From NCBI GenBank assembly GCA_012036375.1, contig JAAUOI010000100.1, positions 1-9,399 of the forward strand: a DNA stretch of 9,399 nucleotides. The letters run 5' to 3'. This document shows, one piece after another, positions 1-7,892 of the stretch. Position numbers and translations under genes: made by a program. Source of the stretch: Allobrachymonas sp. (GTDB lineage: Bacteria; Pseudomonadota; Gammaproteobacteria; Burkholderiales; Burkholderiaceae_C). The notes below the pieces were generated by a model. That model was given only the letters and a program-made list of their open reading frames with translations. It did no database searches and was not told the origin of the DNA. The stretch's first letter is position 1, and each line of letters opens with the position of its first letter.

Positions 1-1067
1 TATCATCATGAACAAGTATTTCGATTTGATTGAGCCGATCTTTTTCTACCCTCTAATGCGGGTGGTGCAGCGCCCCTCCAAGCCAAAAACGAGACGAAAC
101 TTCACGATGCGTTTGACATTTCGCAGCTTATGCGTTGCCAAGTCATCATCACAGCGCAGGGCGGTGATTACACCACTGAGGTGTTTCCTAAACTTCGTGC
201 GGCGGGCTGGAGCGGCCATTGGATTGATGCGGCTTCTACTCTGCGCATGAAGGATGACGCGGTCATCATTTTGGATCCCGTCAACATGCCGGTGATCAAA
301 AATTCACTGTCGCAAGGCGGTAAAAACTGGATCGGTGGCAATTGTACGGTGTCTTGCATGCTCATGGGTGTGGGGGCTTGTACAAAGCAGGTTTGGTGGA
401 GTGGATGAGCACCCAAACCTACCAAGCAGCATCTGGCGGCGGCGCACAGCATATGCGAGAGTTGCTGACGCAATATGGCACGCTCAATGCCGAGGTCAAA
501 GCCTTGCTCGATGATCCGAAAAGTGCAATTTTGGAGATTGACCGCAAAGTGGCTGCACGCCAACGAGCACTCGCTGGCGAAGAGGTGGCCAACTTTGGTG
601 TTCCGCTAGGTGGTTCGATCATTCCTTGGATAGACAAAGATTTGGGCAATGGAATGTCCAAAGAAGAGTGGAAAGGCATGGCCGAGACCAACAAGATCAT
701 GGGCATGGGCGAGGGTTTTGGTAGCCCAGCTGTGCCGGTGGATGGCTTTTGCATTCGCGTTGGGGCGATGCGCTGCCACAGTCAGGCGTTGACCTTCAAG
801 CTGAAGAAAAACGTGCCACTTACGGATATTGAAGCGATGATCGCGGCTGATAACGAGTGGGTGAAAGTGATTCCTAACACTCGTGAAGCGACTTTGCAGG
901 GGCTGACCCCAGTGGCTGTCACAGGAACGATGCAGATCCCAGTAGGCCGGATTCGCAAGTTGGCCATGGGCTCTGAATATCTTGGCGCATTCACCATCGG
1001 TGACCAATTGCTGTGGGGTGCGGCCGAGCCTTTGCGCCGTATGTTGCGTATCTTGTTGGCTGCTTAA
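1..1067 (+). pseudogene. asd: Aspartate-semialdehyde dehydrogenase, 5'-truncated by the window edge and frame-broken
   Basis: Asd reduces L-aspartyl-4-phosphate to aspartate semialdehyde with NADPH, the branch point to lysine/diaminopimelate, threonine and methionine. The conserved sequence is spread over reading frames. FDLIEPIFF is read at 20-46. SNAGGAAPLQAKNETKLHD through GGNCTVSCMLMG is read at 52-371. GLYKAGLVEWM through the normal C-terminus LLWGAAEPLRRML is read at 375-1067. The catalytic Cys of GGNCTVS is codon 343-345, and the active-site His of RCHSQA is codon 777-779. One base is missing at about 47-51, and one G is missing in the run 372-376 (5 G where GVGGLYKAG needs 6). A further extra base near 17 is possible, since it would restore EQDFDLIEP. 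About 20 codons lie upstream of the window. Apart from the breaks the protein is fully conserved to its end, and no substitution looks like decay, so sequencing error is as likely as true inactivation. Family assignment is very secure. Confidence 0.93.
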
Positions 1068-1094
1068 TCCAAGTTTTTACTGTGCAGTAGGCAG

Positions 1095-1134
1095 AAAAGC
1101 GGCTGAATTTGTTACAAATTCAGCAGCTTTTCTT
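1095..1134 (+). terminator. Intrinsic terminator after asd
   Basis: The arms AAAAGCGGCTGAATTTG (1095-1111) and CAAATTCAGCAGCTTTT (1115-1131) pair over 17 positions with a single mismatch around a 3-base loop TTA. A short T-rich tail, TTTTCTT, follows. It starts 27 bases after the asd stop and would separate asd from fimV transcription. The A-run at the left arm means it could also work, less strongly, from the other side. Confidence 0.88.
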
Positions 1135-1181
1135 GGGGCGACACGCTTCCCGTTTATGCAGTTGAGGGGCTGCGCACGACC

Positions 1182-1213
1182 GTAACTGCGGTTACTCGTT
1201 GTCAACAGACAAC
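1182..1213. other. Two adjacent small hairpins upstream of fimV
   Basis: GTAAC/GTTAC (1182-1186 and 1191-1195, loop TGCG) is followed two bases later by GTTGTC/GACAAC (1198-1203 and 1208-1213, loop AACA). Both are perfect short stems with four-base loops in the untranslated gap between the asd terminator and fimV. Their function is not evident. They could be leader-RNA structures if transcription starts upstream of them, or binding half-sites, or chance. Otherwise the 274-base gap shows no reading frame that I would support. Confidence 0.35.
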
Positions 1214-1273
1214 AAAAGAGTAAGGAAAAAGTAGCCATAATCAAGGGCTTAAAACCTTAGGCCAATTCTCAGC

Positions 1274-1302
1274 TTGTCAAGCTAACTAGTTGATGTTAAG
1301 GT
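1274..1302 (+). promoter_or_regulatory. Possible sigma-70 promoter for fimV
   Basis: A -35-like TTGTCA (1274-1279, 5 of 6 matches) is spaced 17 bases from a weak -10-like TAAGGT (1297-1302, 3 of 6), about 40 bases before the fimV start. The -35 box lies inside a small inverted repeat AGCTTG-T-CAAGCT (1271-1283). This is based on consensus matching only. The strong terminator upstream means fimV needs its own promoter somewhere in this gap. Confidence 0.35.
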
Positions 1303-1341
1303 TCTTTTTCCGAAAAACGCATTGAGGCAAACGGGCTCAAA

Positions 1342-4185
1342 ATGACGACAAATCCAGTTACGCAATGGCAATCCAAGGAGGGGCGACTCGCCGATTCCGT
1401 CACGCCTTCGACCCTTCCGACCCTTAACCGATTGGGGCGCACAAGTTGGCGCACCCCTGTTGCCACCGCTGCCTTGGCATTGGTGTTGGGTTTAGGTGCT
1501 GTAGACGCTTTCGCGCTTGCATTGGGTCGCGTCAACGTGTTGTCTGCGCTCGGTGAGCCATTGCGAGCAGAGATTGAAGTGCCTGAAATTACCGCAGAAG
1601 AGGCGGCAAGTTTGCGCACAGCCGTGGCAAGCCCCGATGCTTTTCGGGCGGCGGGTTTAGAGTACAACGCTGCATTATCCAGCGTTCAAATTTCGTTGCA
1701 GCGCCGTGCAAACGGCACGGCCTTTTTGCGTGTGACCAGTGATCGCACGATTAACGAGCCTTTCGTTGATTTGATTTTGGAGGCCAGCTGGGCCAGTGGC
1801 CGCATCGTGCGTGATTACACGATGTTGTTTGATCCGGCGAATCTGCGCACTGCTCCCGCACCCGTGGCGACCGTGCCCGCTGCCAGTACACCTTCGCCTG
1901 CGCCCGCCACTGCGCCTGTGACCCCGCGGGCAAGTGGGCCTGCTTCAAGCAGTGTCGCAACACCTGCGACGCGGCCAGCGCGTACAGAAAAAGACAAGCC
2001 CGCAGAAAAAGCAGGCCAAGCCGCACCCAAAGAAGGAGTCACTGTTAAATCGGGCGACACAGCCGCCGCTTTGGCTGCTCGCTACCAACCTGCGGGCGTG
2101 TCGCTCGATCAAATGTTGGTGGCCATGCTGCGCGCTAGCCCCGATGCATTTATTGGTGGCAATGTCAATCGATTGAAATCTGGCGCAGTGCTGGACATGC
2201 AAGCGGCATCTGGCGCTGCACCAAACACGCCTCAGGCCGATGCGCGTCGAACGATTGTGGCGCAGTCAAAAGACTTCAATGAATTCCGTCGCCGCTTGGC
2301 CGATGGTGCCCCGGTGGCCTCTGCGGCTGCTCCAAGCAGGGCGGCTGGGGGCAAGGTCCAAGCGAATGTGAATGAGCCCAAGGCACAAGCCACTGCGCCC
2401 GACAAACTGACCCTCAGTAAAGGCTCAGTCGCAGCTAAAGGCAAGGAAGATGCTATTGCCAAAGACAAACAAGCCAAGGACAACGCAGCTCGCGTGGCTG
2501 AGTTGTCCAAGAACATTCAAGATCTGAACAAATTAGGTTCAGCTCCAGCGGGCAAACCGGGCGCTCCAGCCGCTGCTCCTGCAGCAGCGACAGCATCAAG
2601 TGGCGCTGGCGTGAAAGTTGCCGGCTCTGGTCAAGCAACAGTCCCTGCCCCAACGACATCCTCGCCAATTTCAGTTACCAGCACAGCGGCCAAAGCAGCG
2701 ACGCCAACCACCACCTCGACAACCATTCCATCGGCTGCAACGGCATCAAGCGTTGCGAGCACGTCATCCAGCAATACGCAGACTGTCGCACCTGGTGCAA
2801 CCGCCACCGCGTCAGATAGCGCTACCGCAACTTCCGCTGCCAACACCAGCACGGCTGCTGCCAGCACTGCAACGACAGCAACGGTTGCTGCAACGCCCGC
2901 GCAAGCCGCTGCGCCTGCAGCCGCGCCGAAAGCTGCGCCCCCGCCACCACCTGAGCCCACTTTTCTCGAAAGCCTGATGGACAATCCGTTGCTGATTCCC
3001 GGCGCAGGTGGTTTGTTGGCTGCTTTGGGTGGCCTTGCTTTCTGGCGTAACCGTCAGAAGAAAAAAGCTGTTCAAGTCGATAGTTCATTCCTCGAAAGCC
3101 GTTTGCAACCGGATTCATTTTTTGGCGCTTCGGGCGGCCAGCGTGTCGATACAGCAGATTCTGGCAACGGCGGCGGCGCAGGTTCGTCGATGGTGTATTC
3201 ACCCAGCCAGCTGGATGCGGCAGGCGATGTAGATCCCGTGGCGGAAGCCGATGTGTATTTGGCTTACGGTCGCGATTTGCAAGCGGAGGAAATCCTCAAA
3301 GAAGCGATGCGAACCAACCCATCGCGTGTGGCCATCCATGTCAAGTTGATGGAAATCTACGCCAAGCGCCGAGATGCCAAGGCTTTTGAGGCGGTAGCCA
3401 AGGAAGCCTTTGGTTTGACGCAAGGCGCAGGCCCTGAGTGGGATGCGGCCAGCGCTTTAGGGCGCGATATTGATCCTGGCAATCCGATGTATCAACCCGG
3501 TAATGCCCCGGCGGCCATTGGCTTGGCAGGCAGTGTGATGACTGGCGGTGCAGCTATGGCCGCCACAGCCGCTTTCAATGCGACCAGCACGATTCCTCAG
3601 CAGGCGATGCCCGCCTCTGATGCGGATTTCGATATTGATTTGGACTTGGACTTCAGCGCTGGCGGTGATGATTTGGTGGCAGCGCCCGACAACTCCGGCA
3701 TGATCGACGCGCCAATGATCAGTGAGCCAACCATGTCTTTGCGAGCCCAGCCGATGGCTGATCCCGCAGTTGACTTTGACATGAGCGAGCCTGCCGCACT
3801 GGATGCGATCAAGCTGTCTGAGCCAGACATGGCTTTGCTCAACAATAGTCTGAATTTTTCAATGGATTCATCGCCCGCGCCGATGGTGTCTGCGCCCACA
3901 GCGCCCATGGCGCTCAAAGCAGGCCCTAGCGAACCAGCTGCTTTGGAGTTTGATTTGGGCGGCTTGTCGCTTGATTTGCTTGGTTCATCCAATGCTGCTG
4001 CTGCCTCCGATGCGGTAGATGCGGGTGTCAGCGGCGATCCTTTAGAAACCAAGCTTGCCTTGGCCATGGAATTCCGTGACATTGGTGATTCAGACGGTGC
4101 GCGGTCTTTGGTGCAAGAGGTTGCCGATGAAGCCTCTGGCGCTCTGAAGACACGTGCTTTGAAAATGTTGGCGGATTTAGGTTGA
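1342..4185 (+). CDS. fimV: FimV, polar hub / pilus assembly protein
   Basis: FimV is an inner-membrane protein with a periplasmic peptidoglycan-binding part and a cytoplasmic TPR part. In Pseudomonas it organises the cell pole and is needed for type IV pilus (twitching) assembly. The 947-residue product shows a 38-residue hydrophilic leader and a hydrophobic signal segment (about 39-60, possible cleavage after AFA at 58). The FimV N-terminal domain follows, starting LGRVNVLSALGEPLRAEIEV (61-80) and running to about 166. A LysM domain (about 233-286, VKSGDT ... NVNRLKSGAVLDM) is next, then a long Ala/Pro/Ser/Thr-rich linker (about 300-545). One transmembrane helix (about 549-568) precedes the basic RNRQKKK. 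A TPR-like cytoplasmic segment begins at about 633 (VAEADVYLAYGRDLQAEEIL), then an acidic stretch with DFDIDLDLDF, and the conserved FimV C-terminal module (899-947, DPLETKLALAMEFRDIGD...). The start is the only in-frame ATG before the signal segment. Its ribosome site is weak (GAGG at 1324-1327, 14 bases away). The frame is intact. Confidence 0.95.
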   Translation: MTTNPVTQWQSKEGRLADSVTPSTLPTLNRLGRTSWRTPVATAALALVLGLGAVDAFALALGRVNVLSALGEPLRAEIEVPEITAEEAASLRTAVASPDAFRAAGLEYNAALSSVQISLQRRANGTAFLRVTSDRTINEPFVDLILEASWASGRIVRDYTMLFDPANLRTAPAPVATVPAASTPSPAPATAPVTPRASGPASSSVATPATRPARTEKDKPAEKAGQAAPKEGVTVKSGDTAAALAARYQPAGVSLDQMLVAMLRASPDAFIGGNVNRLKSGAVLDMQAASGAAPNTPQADARRTIVAQSKDFNEFRRRLADGAPVASAAAPSRAAGGKVQANVNEPKAQATAPDKLTLSKGSVAAKGKEDAIAKDKQAKDNAARVAELSKNIQDLNKLGSAPAGKPGAPAAAPAAATASSGAGVKVAGSGQATVPAPTTSSPISVTSTAAKAATPTTTSTTIPSAATASSVASTSSSNTQTVAPGATATASDSATATSAANTSTAAASTATTATVAATPAQAAAPAAAPKAAPPPPPEPTFLESLMDNPLLIPGAGGLLAALGGLAFWRNRQKKKAVQVDSSFLESRLQPDSFFGASGGQRVDTADSGNGGGAGSSMVYSPSQLDAAGDVDPVAEADVYLAYGRDLQAEEILKEAMRTNPSRVAIHVKLMEIYAKRRDAKAFEAVAKEAFGLTQGAGPEWDAASALGRDIDPGNPMYQPGNAPAAIGLAGSVMTGGAAMAATAAFNATSTIPQQAMPASDADFDIDLDLDFSAGGDDLVAAPDNSGMIDAPMISEPTMSLRAQPMADPAVDFDMSEPAALDAIKLSEPDMALLNNSLNFSMDSSPAPMVSAPTAPMALKAGPSEPAALEFDLGGLSLDLLGSSNAAAASDAVDAGVSGDPLETKLALAMEFRDIGDSDGARSLVQEVADEASGALKTRALKMLADLG

Positions 4186-4240
4186 TCGTTTCGATTGCCG
4201 AGTTCTGCTCGAATTCACGCTTTGGCTCCTTGCTTGACTC

Positions 4241-5042
4241 ATGCCACGAATTGCTTTGGGGCTGAGTTATTCAGGCTCGGGCTATTGCGGCTGGCAAAGC
4301 CAACTTGGCGGTAACACCCTGCAAGATAAGCTAGAAGAGGCGTTGCGCCTCTTCTCGGGTTTGCCGCTGGGCGAACGCGTCATCACCAACTGCACGGGTC
4401 GTACGGATGCGGGCGTTCATGCGCTCATGCAAGTGGTGCACTTCGATACGCCCTTGCAGCGCGAAGCATTTTCTTGGATGCGTGGCGTGAACCGTTTCTT
4501 ACCCGATGATATGGCTGTCCAATGGGCGCAAGAGGTGCCGCCTGAATTTCATTGCCGCGCTGCTGCACGCACGCGCCGCTATGCCTACATTGCGCTGCAA
4601 TCGCCCATGCGCACAAGCTTGGATCGTGGGCGCGTGGGCTGGGTGCATCGGCCTTTGGATTTGGAACACATGCAACTGGCCGCTGATATCTTGTTGGGCG
4701 AGCATGATTTTTCCTCTTTTCGCGCTGCGCAATGCCAATCTTTGTCACCAATCAAAACGCTCTTAAAAACACAGGTCAGCCGACGCGGGGGCTTACTACC
4801 GTTTTGATTTTGAAGCCAGCGCTTTCTTGCATCATATGATTCGTAATATCATGGGCTGTCTCATCACCGTGGGCCAAGGCAGTCAGCCTGTGGCCTGGAT
4901 GCAAGAGGTGTTGAATGCCAAAAGCCGCGAGGTGGCGGCGCCCACTTTTTCGCCGGATGGTTTGTATTTTCTGGGGCCGACCTACGATAAGAAATGGGGC
5001 TTGCCGGATCGAACAGTGGCTTTTGACTGGCTGCCATTATGA
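4241..5042 (+). pseudogene. truA: tRNA pseudouridine(38-40) synthase TruA, split by one frameshift
   Basis: TruA isomerises uridines 38, 39 and 40 in the anticodon arm of many tRNAs, in the cytosol, without cofactor. The first frame (4241-4807) carries the N-terminal domain with GLSYSGSGYCGWQ, the catalytic motif CTGRTDAGVHA with the nucleophile Asp56, and the conserved Tyr114 in TRRYAYIA. Translation then runs into a stop. The next frame resumes with AYYRFDFEASAFLHHMIRNIMG and ends normally at DWLPL, stop TGA 5040-5042. The break is in the run GGGGG at 4787-4791, where QVSRRGAYYRFDF needs only four G. Rejoined, the protein has about 266 residues, the usual TruA length, with all signature residues present. 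It lies 55 bases after fimV, as in many Burkholderiales, with no clear Shine-Dalgarno sequence and no terminator between them, so co-transcription with fimV is likely. A one-base read error is the simplest explanation for the break; real inactivation cannot be excluded. Confidence 0.92.
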
Positions 5043-5070
5043 AGGATACAGCGCAAAATCAACACCGTAG

Positions 5071-5142
5071 ATGCTATCAATAACATAGCATTCCGCGCAG
5101 ATTCTATAACGGCTGGATGCCAAAAATGCCTCAAAAACAGGC
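5071..5142. repeat. Intergenic inverted-repeat element between convergent truA and MFS genes
   Basis: ATGCTAT (5071-5077) and ATAGCAT (5085-5091) form a perfect 7-bp stem around the loop CAATAAC. A downstream part (5092-5142) has a GC-rich piece, TGCCAAAAATGCC, and a small GCCT/AGGC stem (5128-5131 and 5139-5142). The overall pattern (GCTAT ... ATAGC, then a GCGC-rich bulge, then TGCC ... CCTCAAAA) resembles short intergenic repeats I recall from Comamonadaceae genomes; that likeness comes from memory and was not checked. It sits between two gene ends and could act as a transcription end for either gene, but it lacks a T-run. Confidence 0.4.
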
Positions 5143-5148
5143 GTCAAT

Positions 5149-6305
5149 TCAGGTTTTGAGCTGACTGGCCATCCGCGCACCCGCGCCCACCGCAGCCGCT
5201 GCTGCCCAGAAGAGCACATTGATCCCCACCGCTGCACCCGCCGCGCCCAAGGCCAGCGGCATGAGCACACTGGATGCATTGATCGCCATCATGCGCAGGC
5301 CCAGCGCCTCGCCATGCCGCTCTTCGGGCGTGATTTGGTGCAAGGTGCTCATCACCATCGGCTGCACCGTACCCAGCGTGAATCCCAGAAAGACCGAGAC
5401 TACGCCCATTGACAGCGCGGTGGGCATCAGCGGATACACCACAAACAGCATCGCCGTCATGACCATCGCCACGGTGATCACCGCCCATTCGCGCAAGCTA
5501 TGCGCCAGCACCGGCAGCAAGATGCGAATCGCCGCCGCCGCAACGGCAAACGCGCCCAAAATCGTGCCGATGACACTTGCGCTGTAGTCCCTCTCATGCC
5601 CAATGACCGGCACGAGAAACGCATGCGCATCCCAGCAAGCTGAGAGCAGCCAATTGACCGCCAGAAGCGGCAAAACTGCGCATCGCGCAGCAAATCCCAC
5701 GCGCGGCGCGGCTTGGATTCATCCTGCGGCGCATGCACCAAGGGCGCTTCATGCACGCGCTGCACCAGCGCCCAGCCCAAGAGCGGCAACACCGCACACA
5801 AAGCAAATGCCGCCCGAAAGCTCACCAGGTCAATCAACACGCCCGCTAAAAACGGCCCCACAAAATTCGCCAGCGCCGGGCCAATCGAGAGCCAACTAAA
5901 CGCCTGCTTGAGCGCCAGCGCCCCATGCGAGATGCGTCCCACATGCCTTTGCAGCGCAATCACCGCCGCACTCGTTGCCGCGCCGAGCAGTAAAGCCGCT
6001 GCGCACAGCACCCAAAAATTCGGCAGCGCCACCGCTATCAAAGCCGAGACCACCGCCACCGCCACACAGCGCACAAACGGATTTTTCAATCCATGCCGAT
6101 CCGCATAGCGCCCCGCCGGCAAAGCCAGCAACACAGACGATGCTGCAAACAAAGCCACAAGCAAGCCCGCCGCCGCCGGGCTGAAGCCGTTTTTCAGCGC
6201 CCACAGGGGCGCAGCCAGCCGCAAGCCCGCCATTGCCGCATGCAGGCAAATCTGGCCTGCGATCAGGCGAGCCAATTCGGGCGAGAGCGAGGCGAATACG
6301 CTCAT
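5149..6305 (-). pseudogene. Major facilitator superfamily transporter, one frameshift
   Basis: This is a probable inner-membrane secondary transporter of unknown substrate. Read on the minus strand from ATG 6303-6305, the first frame gives hydrophobic helices with the MFS loop 2-3 motif GRYADRHGLKNP (residues 65-76) and continues to DAQFCRF (residue 214, codon 5664-5666). The conserved sequence then moves to the next frame as LAVNWLLSACWDAHAFLVPVIG and continues through the C-terminal six helices to MASQLKT and stop TGA at 5149-5151. One base is missing at about 5663: TTC-TGGCGG would be TTC-CTG-GCG with one more C. Rejoined, it has about 385 residues and roughly 12 helices, a normal MFS size. 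It starts 49 bases after the rmuC stop on the same strand, so the two may share a transcript. The motif is too general to name a substrate. The break may be a read error. Confidence 0.85.
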
Positions 6306-6354
6306 GCGATGTGCACGGTCTCTGGCTGATCAAGCGGCAGCAGGCGCATGCGAG

Positions 6355-7722
6355 TTAGCCTTCATCATCTGCTGCGCTCAGGCTGGCAGGCAGCAGCGCC
6401 TGCGCCTGCGTCTCGGGCAAAGCTTCGACTTGTTTCAACGCGCGGCTCATCATGTTGGTGCGGGTTTGCGCTTGGTCCAAAGTTTTCACCACACTCTCGG
6501 CCTGCGTGCGCACCTTGGCGACGAATTCGCCAAATTTGCCAAACTCCGTCTTCACCGCGCCCAGCACCTGCCACACCTCGGAGCTGCGCTGCTCCAAAGC
6601 CAGCGTGCGAAAGCCCATTTGCAGCGAATTGAGCATGGCCAAGAGTGTGGTGGGGCCAGCCAGCGTGACGCGATGCTCGCGCTGCAAACTGTCCATCAAG
6701 CCGGGGCGGCGCAGCACTTCGGCATACAAGCTCTCGGCGGGTAAAAACAAAATCGCAAAATCCGTGGTGTGTGGCGGCGCGAGGTATTTTTCAGAAATAC
6801 TTCTGGCTTCTTGGCGAATTTTGGCCTCCAGCGCATTGCCGGCAAGCTCCACGCCAGTAGCGTCGGCATTTTCTTGCGCGAGCTGTAAGCGCTCATAGGC
6901 TTCGGTGGGGAATTTCGAGTCGATGGGCAGCCACACGGGCGCACCGTCGTAGCTTCGTCCTGGCAGTTTGATCGCGAAATCCACTGTATTTTTACTGCCC
7001 GGCACCACCGCCACTTGCGCCGCATATTGATCCACCGTGAACACCTGCTCCAGCAAATTACCGAGCTGCGCCTCACCATAATTGCCCTTGGTTTTGACGT
7101 TGGTGAGCAAATTCTTCAAGTCGCCCACGCCTTGCGCCAGCGTCTGCATCTCGCCCAAGCCTTTGTGCACTTGCTCCAAGCGATCAGCCACTTGTTTGAA
7201 GCTCTCGCCTAAGCGAGTTTCCAGCGTCGCTTGCAGTTTTTCATCGACCGTGCGGCGCATCTCGTCGAGCTTGATCTCGTTCTTCGCAGCGAGCTGCTCC
7301 AACTGTTGATTGAGCGCCTCGCGCACCCGCGCCAGCTGTGCATCCAGCGTCTCACGCACCTCAGTGAGCCGCCGCGCATTGCCTTCTGAAATGCCTTGCA
7401 GTTGCGTCGTCAAATTGCCTTGAAAACCCGACAGCGACTGCTGCACCAAGCCCTGCAAACCGCCGAGCGACTGCGCCATCTCCAGCCGCGCGGCCTGCGC
7501 GTGCGTGGCCAGCTCGGTGCGCAGTTCGCGCTCCAGCCGCTCGTTGGCTAAGGCGATTTGCGCCAATTGCGCTTTGAGCTGCTCCTGTTGCGCCAGTTGC
7601 TCATCTTTCGATAGCATGTTGCGCAGTATTCTTGCCGGCAAACCGATCAAAAGCCATAAAAATACGGCTAAAAGCAGCAGCCCTGCCAAAGCGCCCCACA
7701 TCCACATCGCATCCAAGTTCAT
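6355..7722 (-). CDS. rmuC: DNA recombination protein RmuC
   Basis: RmuC is a membrane-anchored, nuclease-like protein. In E. coli rmuC mutants show raised inversion at short inverted repeats, so it is thought to limit recombination, but its exact biochemical action is not settled. The 455-residue product has an N-terminal transmembrane helix (about 8-29), then a long Gln/Glu/Ala/Leu-rich coiled coil (about 38-208). The RmuC domain follows, with KGNYGEAQLGNLLEQVF (212-228), KNTVDFAIKLPG (244-255), WLPIDSKFPTEAYERL (264-279, the Asp-X-Lys pair typical of PD-(D/E)XK-like folds) and TDFAILFLPAESLYAEV (320-336). The C-terminal tail is short and acidic. The length is normal and the frame is intact. 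The first ATG was chosen because it sits directly before the membrane helix; Met6 and Met8 are alternatives, and the upstream GGGG is rather far away. It is divergent from the FKBP gene and probably leads the transcript that includes the MFS gene. Confidence 0.95.
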   Translation of the reverse strand: MNLDAMWMWGALAGLLLLAVFLWLLIGLPARILRNMLSKDEQLAQQEQLKAQLAQIALANERLERELRTELATHAQAARLEMAQSLGGLQGLVQQSLSGFQGNLTTQLQGISEGNARRLTEVRETLDAQLARVREALNQQLEQLAAKNEIKLDEMRRTVDEKLQATLETRLGESFKQVADRLEQVHKGLGEMQTLAQGVGDLKNLLTNVKTKGNYGEAQLGNLLEQVFTVDQYAAQVAVVPGSKNTVDFAIKLPGRSYDGAPVWLPIDSKFPTEAYERLQLAQENADATGVELAGNALEAKIRQEARSISEKYLAPPHTTDFAILFLPAESLYAEVLRRPGLMDSLQREHRVTLAGPTTLLAMLNSLQMGFRTLALEQRSSEVWQVLGAVKTEFGKFGEFVAKVRTQAESVVKTLDQAQTRTNMMSRALKQVEALPETQAQALLPASLSAADDEG

Positions 7723-7892
7723 GGTCTCAAGTCTACCCCTGCGTGAGTGCTTCTACTGCTGCTAGTCCGCAAGAAAAACTCCTTCGATGCGCGATCTGAG
7801 CCAGGAACTGGCAATTTTTCAAGCAAAATCAGCACCTAGCCGGCGTAAAACCTGCGCCGAATGCTATTCAAATCATAGTAAAAGGAAAATCC
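7723..7892. promoter_or_regulatory. Divergent intergenic region between rmuC and the FKBP gene
   Basis: These 170 bases must hold promoters for both directions. On the minus strand a weak match (TTGAAA, 17-base spacer, TCAGAT; roughly 7793-7821) could serve rmuC. On the plus strand no convincing -35/-10 pair is visible. TGCTATTCAAATCATAGTA (7863-7881) is an imperfect inverted repeat with the same TGCTAT...ATAG outline as the element at 5071-5091. It ends at the FKBP ribosome site. Confidence 0.35.
7882..7886 (+). promoter_or_regulatory. Ribosome binding site of the FKBP gene
   Basis: AAGGA lies six bases before the ATG at 7893 and fixes that start. It is the clearest Shine-Dalgarno sequence in the window. 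Confidence 0.75.

Noticed and set aside
2618..2984. Frames on both strands through the FimV linker
   Set aside because: They are by-products of the low-complexity Ala/Thr codons; the products are Arg/Pro/Gln- or Ala/Val/Gly-only.
4785..4810. Programmed frameshifting in truA
   Set aside because: A G5 run alone without a slippery heptamer or downstream structure is not convincing, and TruA is not known to use it.
5128..5142. GCCT/AGGC stem as terminator for the MFS or truA gene
   Set aside because: A four-pair stem with a seven-base loop and no T-run is too weak to call.
5713..6329. Long plus-strand frames opposite the MFS gene
   Set aside because: They are antisense shadows of GC-rich membrane-protein codons, rich in Ala, Pro and Arg, without motifs.
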